Source: Biscogniauxia marginata (taxonomy: Eukaryota; Ascomycota; Sordariomycetes; Xylariales; Xylariaceae). From it: a DNA stretch of 64,000 nt. Below the pieces are notes generated by a model. The model was not told the DNA's origin and did no database searches. It saw nothing but the letters and a program-made list of their open reading frames with translations. A program made the translations under genes and the position numbers. The DNA lies in contig MU404143.1 in assembly GCA_022695795.1 (NCBI GenBank), forward strand, positions 114,107 through 178,106, read 5' to 3'. Shown here piece by piece: positions 45,310-57,779 of this stretch. The first letter of the stretch is position 1. Every line of letters begins with the position of its first letter.

Positions 45310-45674
45310 TAACATATTATATAAATAAGTGGGTCATATAAACAAGTAAGCTAATTTTTGTAACTTTTATAATTTTAATTATTAAAAAAACATTTACGTG
45401 GTATTAAAAATAATAATAATTATTTTTTTAGTTTTATACTTTAAAAACCAAATACTTTTTTTATATTAAGTATTTAGTTTTTTAACGCGTAATTTAAGTT
45501 AACCAATTTATAAATAATATATTTATTATTATTATTAAAACACGTAAAATTATATTTATATGTTTTTTAAATGAAAAAATAAAAATAAAAATAATTTACT
45601 TGTTTTAAAACTTAATAATATTAATAAAAACTTAATAATATTATAAAAGCGAAATAACGATATATTTATATTAT
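45310..45674 (+). mobile_element. Element D, copy 3, left part (interrupted)
   Basis: It begins with TAACATATTATATAAATAAG, a RIP-altered D end, and carries the D hairpin at about 45440-45490 and interior up to GCGAAATAACGATATATTTATA. It stops at the hAT-like element inserted at 45675 and resumes at 54097 with TATACGATTAATTATAAAAT, in register with the uninterrupted copy at 42332. Confidence 0.75.
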
Positions 45675-45736
45675 TAAGGTTATGAATTAATTATTAATTA
45701 ATAACTAATTTAGTTTTAAAAACTAACTCGAGTTAG

Positions 45737-45741
45737 TTAAT
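45737..45741. repeat. Target-site duplication of the gypsy element, left
   Basis: TTAAT next to the TGTTACGACC start of the 5' LTR; the same TTAAT follows the 3' LTR at 53189-53193. Confidence 0.8.
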
Positions 45742-46173
45742 TGTTACGACCTACCTAGACCAAAGGGGTCTTTTGAGCAGGGTCCGTGAACTAATAACGA
45801 AGTAACTTCGGATAATTATTTAAGTAGACCAAAGATAAGATCTATTGTGATCTAGGTACGACTAAATCACGATAAATCCGTATAAAATAATTAAGAATAA
45901 TAATAAACTTTGCTCCTAAGAAAAAGTTATATAAATAACCTAGAATTTCTTATGTATTTAGTTATTCGTTTTAGTTTTTTAACTATTAATTTAAAATTAT
46001 AATTACTTCTTAATATTATAATAAAAGTACCTTAAAATCTCTTTAACGAATAAGACATTATAAATCTCTTAAATTAACCTTAATTTATTATTACTTTTAA
46101 AACAAGAAAAACTTAATACGTACTTACTTATAAAGTTAATTAACTAGGAACACACATAAAGAGGTTCGTTACA
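45742..46173 (+). repeat. 5' LTR of Ty3/gypsy element
   Basis: A 432-bp repeat beginning TGTTACGACCTACCTAGACC and ending GAGGTTCGTTACA. It aligns along its whole length with 52761-53188, with differences that are nearly all C/T or G/A. It keeps more G and C than the 3' copy. Confidence 0.88.
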
Positions 46174-49100
46174 TTTTAATAGCTCTTTAATCAATACTTA
46201 ACATTAATTTTAAAAAAAGAACTCTCGGTCAAACCGTCCCAAAACAAGCATACCCCTTAAAACTAAAAAGCAAAAAAAAAAGAAACAAATAAAAAAACCA
46301 CAATTAATAAACTCTCAAACGAAAACTTTAGATTTTTTTACGATATAATAAAAAGGTTTAAAAAAACCAATATAAAAATTAATTATAATTATAATTAAAA
46401 GAAAGCCCTAAAAAGACACCTTTAAAGCTTAACAAAAAGAATCGTTTAAAGAAAAAAAAAAAAAGAAAAAAAGAACCTAAAAAAGAAAATAAACAAACAA
46501 AATAACCTTTACCCCCTAAAAATAAATAACCGGAGCCACCCTTAAACAATAACGACCTTAATAACTTAAACGACAAAAATAACATAACAACCCTCGATAT
46601 AAAAATTTTTAAACTAATTACACCTAGCAAGTATAATAAATCGAGTAATTTAAAAGGATTTTTAATTTAAACCGGAACTTATTTACAGTTTTATTACGAG
46701 ATAATTACTACTAAAAAATAAAAAGTTCTCATAATATCTTAACTCCTCGTCGAAATTACTTTAACCTAATTTTAACTGGTATTAAAAAATTACTTAAATA
46801 ATAAACTAAACGCTTAAAAAGATATAAAGAAAATCTTTAAAAATTATAAGGAATTTAAAAAACATATAAAGAATAAGTTATATAAAATAAACCTATATAA
46901 AAAAAGAAACCTAAAAAAGTTTAATAATTACGTTATGATGGCAATTACTATTAATAACGAAAACTTTAAACGATACTTTAAAAAGAAAAAACAATATAAT
47001 AAAAGAACGGCGATTAGCAAAAAAAAGGAAATCACAAAAGTAATACTAAAATAAAAAAAGGCATTAAAACTAAATCAAATCTCATTAAAATTAACGCTGC
47101 TTAAAAGAAACAAAAAAAGCAAAATAAATCGACTATTAAATGTTTTAATTATAAAAAAAAAGACATTATAAAAACAAGTACCGAAATCTAAAAAAACAAA
47201 AACCAAAAATAAGAGGGATTTTTTAACTCGAGAAAAAAACCTCCAAAATAAAGGTTTTTTTTTTCGAAAATAATAAAAAAATAAACTAAATATTTATTAT
47301 CGTTACCACCAAAGTAAAAAAGAATAAAAAAGTCCTTATAAAAAAAACTATAATATTTATTAAAATTATAAAAGAAAAGCTTGTAAATATCACCTAGAAT
47401 ATTATTACTTACTTAATATAATTCGCGAAAACTATAAATACTATTAAGTTAACCTTAAAAACTACTTAAAGCACGGTAACTTATACCTAAAATATCTTAC
47501 ACTAAAACAAGCCAAATAAGGATATAACGAAAGCGAATTACTATATAAGTATAATACTTATAAACTAAGGTACGACTTAAGAGTTAAATTAAATTATAAT
47601 AAATTATATTAAAGCCACTATAATAACGATAAATACGAAACATATTAAGGAAAAAACAAACATAACAATTTACATTAAAAGTTTTACACAAATAATAACT
47701 ACGATGTTCATTAAAACTTAAATAATACTAACTAACTTAATAAGTTATCAAGCGTAAAACTTAAATTAAATCCAAAAGTAATTAAACAACCAAAAAACGA
47801 AACATTTCACCTTAATAAAAATGGAATAACAGAGTCACAAAAAGAACACACATCGCTACATTAAAGCTTTTATATTAATAACACCTATTAAGTACATAAA
47901 AGCTCTAAAGATAAAACCAGTTACTATCCCCAAAAACCAAAAAGTAATAACACGAAAAAAAAAATTATTTATAATAACGTTCCACGATAGCTACGTTATT
48001 TAAAAGCCTATTATCTTTATTTAAATTCCGAAAAAAGTAACTAAGTAATTACTAAAAATTATATATATTACACCTTAATACTTTGCGATATACACAAATT
48101 ACTTAAAACAGGTTTCGAAAAAAACGAAATTAAAAAGGAATTATAAGAGTTACAAAAAGGACTACATTTTCTACACTAGCTCGAAAAGCGAACTAATTAC
48201 GACATTAATTTATTCGGTTTTATAAAGAAACACTTAACTAAATAACAAATAAAAATACATACGACTAAACTAAGCTATAAACGAATCATTAAAACATATT
48301 TCAAAAAAAAAGAAAATTTTCTAAAAATATATATAAACCTATAAAAAAATATTAAATTACCCTTAACAAATAAAACCAAGAATTATACCCTTTATTCGAA
48401 AATAATTTAAAACCTTAAAAGTCTTTAAATTAACAAAAAGACAGACTTAAGCTATAAAAAAGCCCTCGAAAAAGAATTAAAATTTTAATATGCAAGGTTT
48501 TACATAAAAGATAAACCTTTTACTCCTTATTACGTGAAAGAAAATTAAAGAGATTATCAAAATAACGATTACTAAAAACACGCTTCTATAAAAGCTTAAA
48601 AATAAAACGAAATTAAAGCTATAACGACTCGAAGAAACCTAAAAAAGAAAAAACATAAAAAACTAAAAAACGGCAAAAGCTCTCGCTAATAAAGCAGCAA
48701 AAAGCTATAAATAACAAATCCTTATACGAAGTCTAATTAAGACTTAATAATACCATTATAATTAAAGTTAAGTATAATAAAAAGGAGTATAAAGCCCTTA
48801 TAAACTTAAAAGCAAATAAAAATTATGTTTTAATTAAAGTAACTTAAAAAACAATATAGTATAAATATATAAATAAAATTTATATAAACTACGAAACTTT
48901 AAAAAATATATATTTAGTTACAAAAATAACAAGGTATTAAAAAAAATAATCTCTCTCTCGATAACCATTTAAAAACATCTTAAGCAAGTTATTCTTAACA
49001 TTATATATATATTAAACCACGATATAATCCTAAAAATAAATTAACTTAAAAAAACAATTCATAAATAAATTTCGAAATAAACACGCTTTATTAAAATCAA

Positions 49101-52100
49101 AATTAAAAGAAGTTAACTATTACAAGTTATAAAATAAGTATTACAAGTGACACTAAAAAAACGAATATAAAAACGAAACATATCGCTTATATAATTCAAG
49201 TAACCAAGCTTAAAAATCAAACGAAAAAAGTACTACGTAAATACCTCCGTTTTTATAAATTATTTAAAGATAAAATAAAAAAAGAATTACTAAAACATAA
49301 CTAATAAAATCACTAAATCTATTTTAAAAAAAGAAAATAACCGAAATTATTCTTAATATATCTTATAAATTAAAAAAAAATAAAAAGGAATTTAAAAAGG
49401 AATTTAAAAAGATCTTAACAAAAAATATATTCGAGAATTAAAGTTCTCGTTAAAATACCCAGTAATCATAGTACTAAAGATTAATAAAAACAAAAAATAA
49501 CATATTAATAAAAAAGGAAATTTAATATAACGACGAGTAATTAACTATTAACACCTTAATAAAGTAACAAAAAAGAATAAGTACTTATTATTATTAATAA
49601 AACTTATAAAGAAGTAAATTAATAAAGCTTAAATCTTTATAATATTAAACCTCCGTAATAATTATTACATAATTAAAATAATTAAAAAACATAAATAGTA
49701 CACCGCCTTCCGAATAATATATAAATATTATAAGTATAAAATTATACTATTTAAACTTATTAACGTACCCGCTATATTTTAATATATAATTATAATAATT
49801 CTTCGCAAGTTTTTAAATAAATTTATATTTGTTTATTTAAATGATATACTAATTTACTTAGAAAACGAAAAAAAGCATAAAAACATATAAAACAAGTGTT
49901 AAAAACCCTGGAAAAAGTAAACCTACTCGTTTATTTAACTAAAACTAAATAACATATTAAAAAACTAAACTATTTAAGGTTTATAATAAGTCTAAAAGAA
50001 ATCCGTATTTAAAAAAAAATAATAATAATTAAAAATTAACTAAAACCCAAAAGTGTTATAAACGTATACGCATTTCTTAGCTTTATTAATTACGTTAAAT
50101 AATTCATTTAAAATTTCAGGTGAATCGCTAAACTATTAACAAAATTAACTACTTTAGCGAAAACAAAAAAAGCTTTCCATTTTACTAAAAAAGCTAAACA
50201 AGCTTTTTAATAACTAAAAAGAGTTATAACTAATAAGATTATATATAAACTTCTAAACGAAAATAAAAAGAAACGACTAAAGACAAACGCTTTAAATTTT
50301 ACTATCGAAACGGTCTTAAAACAACTAAAAAACAATAAAAAATAATACCTAATTACGTACCTATTAAAGGCACTACATAATACTAAACTAAACTATTAAA
50401 TTTATAACAAAAAACTATTAATAGTCATTAAAGCACTAAAAGAATAAAAACTATAATTCAATAAAACCAAAAAACCTATTAACATTTATTTAAATCACAA
50501 GAACTTTACACGATTTATAACAACATAAACGCTTAATTAAAAACATAAGCATTAAATGATTTTTTTGTTTAAAATCAATTTTAAAATCTATTATATTAAA
50601 AGAAAAAAAACATTTAAATAAATCTTTTCAATAAAAAAGGAAACTTATAAATCAAAAATCAACAAAAAAGATATCTAGATATTTAAATAACAAAATAACG
50701 GATTAATTATACTAATTTACATACGAATTAACATAAAAGACTAAAAATAACGTTTTAAAGAAGATTACAATTAAAAAGAAAAGTAATTATAGTCTTAATA
50801 AAGATCTAGTAACAAACTTTTATCGTATAAAGAAAAGGTTTACATATTAAAATAAATATAAAACGAATTTATCAAGGAATTCCACGAACACTCTTTACAC
50901 GGTTATTAAGGAATCTTTAAAACATTAAAACGATTATAAAAAAATTCGACTTTCTAGGAATAAAACAAACCGTTAAAAGAGTTATAAAGAGTTATAATAT
51001 TTATAATAAAGTTAAAGCATTACAATATAAACCATATAAACTATTATAACTAACTTAAATACCTAAAAAAGCATAACACACGATTATATGGGATCTTATC
51101 ATAAAAATACCTTATAACAATATATAAATAATTATTAATAAACTTACGAAATATATTTACTTTTTATCGTTTAACAAGTCGAGTATAATAAAACAATTAA
51201 CTTTTAATTTCTTAAGAAAATACGTTAATAAATATAAATTATTAAAACGTATTATTTCAAATAAAAACAAATTATTCACGTTAAAATTTTGGACTAGCTT
51301 AATAAAACGAATAAGAATTAAATAAAAGTTATCTATAATATATTATCCTTAATTAAACGGATAAAAAAAAAACTAAACCAAACAATAAAATAATATTTAC
51401 GAAACTATATTAATTAAGAAATAAACAACTAAATAAAACTATTACTAATAACCTAGATAACGTATAACACTTTAATTAACGAAAATATAAAGATATCATT
51501 ATACGAAGCAATATACGAGTAAAAAGCAGAAATTTAAAAATAACCGATCAAACTTATAAAAGCACTAAAAGTTAAAACAAAAGCCCTAAAAGTAGAAATA
51601 TTATTCGAAAAAGTTTAAGCAATATAGTTACGATTATAAAAAGAATTATAATTTATTTATTCCGCTAACGACAAGGCGTATTAATAAAAACGCCTTAAAT
51701 TAAAACAAAACGACCTAATAAAAAACTTAAGTTTAAAAAGTTAAAACTATATAAAATTAAAAAAATTATTTTAAAAGTTAATTATAAACTTTTTTTTAAA
51801 AAAGATCTAAAATATATTTTATATTCTATGTTTTACTTTTAAAATTAATATTAAAAAACGCCCTGCTAAAAAATCAACTAAAACTTAAAAAAAACCCCGA
51901 TAAATACAAAATAAAAAAATATTAAATTTAAAACAAGTTAATAATTAATTATAATACTTTATTAAATAAAAAGGTTATTTACTTAAAAAACACTTAAAAA
52001 CTACTTAACCACTTAAAAAACCTAACGAATAAACTTACGAACTTTTACCGCCAAAACCCAGATCGACTAAAAAGGCTTAAAAATTAAAATCCTAACTTAA

Positions 52101-52743
52101 AAAGGACAAGTCGAAAAAAGAGACGGCCTCGAAAACAAGCACACCTTGCTTAGGTTCAAGCTAACGCAGCGATTCCTCCGTATTTCGCTGCCCCTCGTTA
52201 AACCGCCGTTACTTTATTTCCACCTTTTCCCGCTCTTCTAGTTTTTAAAAAAATAAACCTTCTTTAAAAAGTTCGTTTTTACGCCTTTTAAACAGGTTTT
52301 TTTAAAGCCGTAATCGTTTAAAACGGTTTACTTCTTTTTACGTTTCCTTTTAAAGCACGAGAAAACGATTTTTAATAACTTAACGCTATAATTCTAACTT
52401 TTTTTTTCTTGCCTCACACTTTTTAAAGTATTTATTAATATAAAGAAACCATTATAAAGTTTTTACTGCTAAATACAAAACGAACAATTAAAATAACCCT
52501 TAAATATATAATAAAAAGTCTCGCCAAAATAAACATAACTTAAATAATAAAATACCTTAAAACTAAATTAATAAATATATAAAGCTCGAGCGTCTTAAGA
52601 GGCCCGCTAATTCAATCGCACGGAAAGTTTCGTTTTAAAAATACGTCTTAACATATTAAAAGAGTTAAAAAAAAGGGAAAAAAGGAAACCTTACGACAAA
52701 AAAATAAGGTTTACTTATTTATTTATCTTTAAAACAAAAATCC

Positions 52744-52760
52744 TAAAAGGGGAAAAATAA
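52744..52760 (+). other. Polypurine tract of the gypsy element
   Basis: An all-purine-like run (AAAAGGGGAAAAATAA) directly before the 3' LTR, in the position expected for plus-strand DNA priming. It supports the plus-strand orientation. Confidence 0.6.
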
Positions 52761-53188
52761 TATTACAACTTACTTAAATCAAAAGGGTTTTTTAAGCAAA
52801 ATCCGTAAACTAATAACGAAATAACTTCAAATAATTATTTAAATAAACCAAAAATAAGATCTATTATAATCTAAGTACGACTAAATCACGATAAATCCAT
52901 ATAAAACAATTAAAAAGAATAATAAACTTTACTCTTAAAAAAGAGTTATATAAATAACCTAGAATTTCCTATATATCTAGTCATTCGTTTTAATTTTTTA
53001 GCTATTAATTTAAGACTATAGTCACTCTTTAATATTATAATAAAAGTACCTTAAAATCTCTTTAACGAACAAAACATTATAAATCTCTTAAACCAACCTT
53101 AATCCATTATTACCTTCAAAACAAGAAAAACCCAGTACGTACTTATTTATAAAGTCAGCTAGGAACACACATAAGGAGGTTCGTCATA
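52761..53188 (+). repeat. 3' LTR of Ty3/gypsy element
   Basis: A 428-bp copy of the 5' LTR, starting TATTACAACTTACTTAAATC (RIP-altered TGTTACGACCTACCTAGACC) and ending GGAGGTTCGTCATA. It is more heavily mutated than the 5' LTR in its first half, with changes in both directions. It is followed by the TTAAT target duplication. Confidence 0.88.
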
Positions 53189-54165
53189 TTAATGCTTTAA
53201 TTAAAACTAGGACTAGTTAGTTAATAATTTAATTAAAAATAGTCTTAGTTAATAACTAGAAAAAAACTAAAAACTAATTTAAAAAGTCTAATAAAAGTTT
53301 ATAAATCAGTAATATTTTATTTAATTTGACATTTTTTTATTTCCTTTTTAATATTAATAAGTTTAATAAAGATGTTATTTAAATTATTTATTTAAAAGTC
53401 TAATAAATCACTTGATATTTATAAAGTTATTTAGTTATTTAATTATTTAAAACAAAGTTTCTTAAAAGTTTACAATTAAGTTAAAACAAATAATTAAACT
53501 TATTAATTAATTATCCCCTTTAATAACTAATATAAAATTCTACCTTTTTATAATATAATTTAATAAATTATTATATTCGTAATTTTACTTAAAACAAAAT
53601 AATTTAACATTTTTAATCAAATAATTTTAAGTATTTCAATTTTAACGTTTATAATTTTTAACTTTATATAAATTAATTAATTAGTTTATTATTTTAATAA
53701 TAAAACTTTAAGTTTGAAAATTAAAAGGTTATTTAATTAAGTAATTTAATCATTTTCTTTTAATTAAAAGTAAATGTTTTATATAATAAAAGTTTATAAC
53801 TTAAAAAAGTTTAAATTAATAAAGATAATTAATGTTTTATATATTTAAATATATATATATTGTTTTTTAGTTTTTATTTTCTTTAAATTTATAAAGTTAT
53901 AAATTAAATAATTAAAAAGCTATTAATAATTTTTATATCCTTTTTAATATTTTAAGGAAAAATTTAATATTAAAATTAAAATTAAAATTAATCTTTAGTT
54001 TTTTATTAGTTATTAATTAGTTAATAGTTTAATTAAACTAAAATTAATTAATAACCAAAAAATAACTAAAAACTAGTAACTAATTTTACAACCTTGTATA
54101 CGATTAATTATAAAATTAAATACTCGAAAATTTACGTCTCACGAAAAAATAATTATTATTTAACG

Positions 54166-54549
54166 TAACGTGTCTCATAAGCGAGTGAGCCACATAAGCA
54201 AGTGGGCCACTTGATTTCCCATACAAAATCGACTTTTTCGAAAATTCATAACTTTGCGCGTAAAAATCGTAAAAATCTCGGACCTTTTTTTTAGTTATAT
54301 AATTATATAATTTAATTAAAATAAAATTCAAAAAACTAAAAAGTGAAATGCACAAAGAAATACGTAAAAAGGCCCGTGCGTTTTGTTATAATTTTAGTTT
54401 TTACGTGTTTTCTTTTCGCGTCTTTCGAAATTAATTTTTTCGATTTTATTTTTAGTTAAACCGTATAAATATATAACTAATAAAAAAGGCCCGAGATTTT
54501 TACGACTTTTATGCGTAAAGTTATGAATTTTTTAAAAAGTCGATTTTAT
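54166..54549. mobile_element. MITE family A, copy 3 (right end truncated)
   Basis: It begins TAACGTGTCTCATAAGCGAG and follows the 31290 copy closely through both inverted arms to AAAAAGTCGATTTTA. It then stops; the last 45 bp or so, with the terminal repeat, are missing. It sits immediately after the resumed element D sequence. Confidence 0.75.
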
Positions 54550-55137
54550 TATTTATTTTTATATTAATTTAATAATTTGTTTAACTTTTTATATTTTTAA
54601 AATGTTAATTTCCTTATTTAATTTTTATTTTTTTAAGTTGCGATTCGAAATTTTCAAAAAATTTTTTGAAAAAGCCATTTAATTTTTTAGTTTTCGTTTT
54701 AAATTTACGATTTAATTAAAAAATTTTAATTTCTTAATACTATTAAATTTAAAGAGATTATATTCTCAATTTTTAAACCTGATAATCTTTTGGATTTTTT
54801 AACTAGATTATCAAGTAATTTTATCGATTCTTTTTTGGTTTTATTTTATTTAAGCTTATTAATTCGGGATTTATTTTCTTTTTTAAGTTTTTTAATTTAA
54901 GAGTTTTTTTCTCATTTAAGCTTAATAATTTTAAATTCACTTTTTTTAAAGTTTATTAATTTATAAATAAGTAACTTATAAAGTGTAATTTATAATTATT
55001 TATTACTTTTTATTTATAACTTAATATATTATAATTAATCTTTTATTTTAAATATTTAAAAGTTTCTTTTTAAATTATTATAATTAATTTATAGTTTTTT
55101 AATTAATATTATATTAATTTTAGGTTTTCAATTTTTA

Positions 55138-55745
55138 ATGTACTATATAAGCGAGTAAATAAAACAAGCTCGCGAATAAAATTTCATAGTTATTATACTT
55201 TTAACCATTAATAATTATTATTATTTAAACTATCTTATTTAGCTTTATACTTTAAAAACTAAATAACTTTTTTATATTAAATATTTAGTTTTTTAAAACA
55301 TAATTTAAATTAACTAGTTAATTATATTTTCCAAGTTAAAACCTTTTAAATTTAAAATAAAGAATTAATAATAAATAAAATTAATTAAAACTCCTTAAAG
55401 TTTAAATTACTAAATACATTTTATTTATTATATAAATATTATTAATTATATTTTTATTCGTTAAATTATTAAATATATCTTTATTTATTATATAAATACG
55501 CGTATTATAACTAGTTTAATTATATATATTATATTATCTTTATTTAATTATTACCCTTTTTCGAGTCTCTTTTTATTAATAATATTTTTAATTTATAAAG
55601 TTATTCTTTTTTTATATTAAATAATCTTTTTATTTATAATTATTTATTTTCAGTTTTACGTCATTTATTAAAAATATAATTTATTTCTTGAAAACGAGTA
55701 ATTTTATTTCATAATAAAAACACTTAATTTATATCGAGGTTAAAA
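55138..55745. mobile_element. Long-TIR family D variant, copy 4
   Basis: The left end, TAATGTACTATATAAGCGAG, is followed by a CTCGCGAATAAAATTTCATAG variant arm, the D hairpin (about 55255-55300) and an interior very similar to 4240-4735. No coding capacity. The right arm is not recognisable. Confidence 0.6.
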
Positions 55746-56389
55746 AAAGGTATGTAGTAATAATAATGGTATTTTTAACGTTTAATGCGGCCGTGTTATC
55801 TACTTAATTACGTTTATTATAAACCATGTTATTTAGTTATATATATAGTTTAACTCGAAAAGAGCCTCGTATTAACGTGTTATTATTATAAAGAAAAATC
55901 TCGTTATTAGGTTTAAGGAAAAATCGATAGTTTATAAAATAAGAGGCGAGGATATAAAACAAGGTTTTAATATCGAAAAAACTTCAGCCGGGTTTCTACG
56001 AGGGGGTACTTATTATTAATTAGTATAAACCGAGGAGGTTAAGGCGATTATAACGAGATTCGAACTTACGTATTATTAGTATTTTATATTAATATGAGCT
56101 AAGCGGTTAATTATTACGCTATATAACCTTAAAAAAAGGTATATAATAATAACTTTTTTTACATTAAAAATTCAATTTAATTACGCGAAATTTAATTTAT
56201 ATATTTAAAATAATTATTATAATAATAAATCTTTTTATAAAGTTAATTAAAAAGTTTTCTTTTATAATATAAATATAATAACGGTTTATTAAATTTTATA
56301 AGTAATTATTATATATTTATTTTAAAATATTAAAATATACGAAGTTAAAAGGTTAAAGCTTATATAACAAATAACTAAATATTAAAATT

Positions 56390-56785
56390 ATAAAATTAAT
56401 TACTAGTTTTTAGTTATTTTCTAGTTATAAACGTCTTTATTAAAAGTTTTTGCCACGCTAAGAAATGCCAAGTTTTCGACTTAAATAAGACACAACTAAG
56501 CGCCAGTTATACCAGGTCGTGGGTTTTTAACCACTATTTATACCGCTAAGATTTACTAGCTTAATACAGTAAAAAGCGTTATCGATACCACGATTAATCT
56601 ATTAAGTTCATTAAAAATTATAGCGATATATATCGACACTTATATTTTAGCTAGTTATTAAGTAGTAAAAAAGCTTAATATTTCTTAACGTGATAAAGAC
56701 TTTTAATAAAGACGTTTATATTAATTAAGTTATTAACTAATTAATAACTAGTAAAAAACTAGTAATTAGCTAAGCTTTTTAAAAA
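56390..56785. mobile_element. Inverted-repeat element E, hAT-C related
   Basis: Two inverted arms are visible: AATTACTAGTTTTTAGTTA... with ATAAACGTCTTTATTAAAAG (from about 56398), returning as CTTTTAATAAAGACGTTTAT and AACTAGTAAAAAACTAGTAATT near 56699-56768. The centre keeps more GC (GCCAGTTATACCAGGTCGTG, about 56501) than its surroundings. The outer ACTAGT motifs are shared with element C. Exact ends and target duplication are unclear. Confidence 0.5.
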
Positions 56786-57496
56786 ATACCTTTAAAAATC
56801 TTTATTATTTTTAAATTATTTTATAATAAATAATAACATTAAAAAGTTATTTAATTTAATATTAAAAGTTTATAATTATAAGTTATTTATTTAACGAGTT
56901 ATTTAACTTTTAATATTTTATTATAAAAAACGTTTACTTTTAACGAAAAGAAAATAATTAAGTTATTTAATTAAATAACTTTTTAATTATTAAACCTAAA
57001 ATTATATTTTTTCTTAATTAAATTATATAACTTTTAAATTTTAAAAAGTTAATTATTTAACTAAATAAACTTTAATTTTATATACATTTAATTTTCTTCT
57101 ATTTTACTATCCTTATTATTTCCCTGAAATTGCTCTTATAAATTCTTAATATTATTTAATTTCCAGCTTTTTAATAAAGTTAATTATTTAACTATTTTAA
57201 AGTTATAACTTATTTTTATTTTTAGTAATTACAAAGGTCGAAATTTAAACTTATAAGATAATTCAATTAAAAACGTTAAATAAATACCTTAATTTAACGT
57301 TAATTATTTTAATTTTAAATGCATTTAAAATATAACAAGTTATTTAATAATATTATAAAAACTAAAACATTAAGTTAATTATTTAAAGAAATAATTAAAT
57401 AATAAGTTAAATAATTCTTTATATTAATTTATTATATTAAAGAAGTTTTTAAAGAGTTTAAATTAAATTAAAATTAATTAAAATTAAATATTTTTT

Positions 57497-57604
57497 AAAA
57501 AGCTTAGCTAGTCACTAGTTTTTCACTAGTTACTAACTAACTAGAGACTAATTAGTTTTAGTCAAGGCCGTTAATAACTAATTTGTAACTAAATCACAAC
57601 CCTG
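57497..57604. mobile_element. hAT-like element C, short copy
   Basis: About 108 bp with an AAGCTTAGCTAG left end and a TCACAACCCTG right end, the same two ends (opposite order) as the copy at 63697-63844. It is full of ACTAGT and TAACTAACTAG units. The target duplication was not identified. Confidence 0.5.
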
Positions 57605-57779
57605 CTAATAACTAACAAAAAACAAAAAACTAAATTAATATTTAATATTAATTTTTTCTTAAAAAATTAAAAAGGACATAAAAACAATTAATAGTTTTTT
57701 AATAGCTTTTTAATTATTTAATATATAACTTTATAAATTTAATATTAATTACTTTTATTAATTATATTATAATGTTATA

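Larger units (their letters stand above)
45742..53188 (+). mobile_element. Ty3/gypsy chromodomain LTR retrotransposon (chromovirus type), RIP-killed
   Basis: A 7.4-kb element with two LTRs, a 5-bp target duplication and a purine tract before the 3' LTR. Traces read on the plus strand through many stops: a CCHC zinc-knuckle trace (about 47138-47180, C-F-N then K-D), a reverse transcriptase trace NDILIYLENE (about 49838-49870, from the YxDD-box region), an RNase H trace near 50380-50520, an integrase zinc-finger region (EFHEHSLHG then IFKTLKRL, about 50877-50940) and a C-terminal chromodomain trace (YFIK-KGY, about 51950-52040). The gag-pol order with the integrase after RNase H marks it as Ty3/gypsy. 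The body is strikingly A-rich on the plus strand, meaning G-to-A changes dominate. It is not functional. Confidence 0.85.
45675..54096. mobile_element. hAT-like element C, copy 2, split by a gypsy insertion
   Basis: The left end, TAAGGTTATGA (45675), and right end, TTACAACCTTG (ending 54096), match the CAGGGTTGTGA termini with RIP changes. The flanking 8-mers TATATTAT and TATACGAT agree at six of eight positions. The element proper is about 0.97 kb (45675-45741 plus 53194-54096). Its middle is occupied by the retrotransposon. No transposase frame is visible. Confidence 0.75.

Noticed and set aside
46379..46630. 83-codon Phe-rich minus frame
   Set aside because: Product of A-rich RIP-mutated DNA read backwards; low complexity with no homology.
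54116..54355. 79-codon minus frame
   Set aside because: Spans the arm of MITE A copy 3; chance opening.
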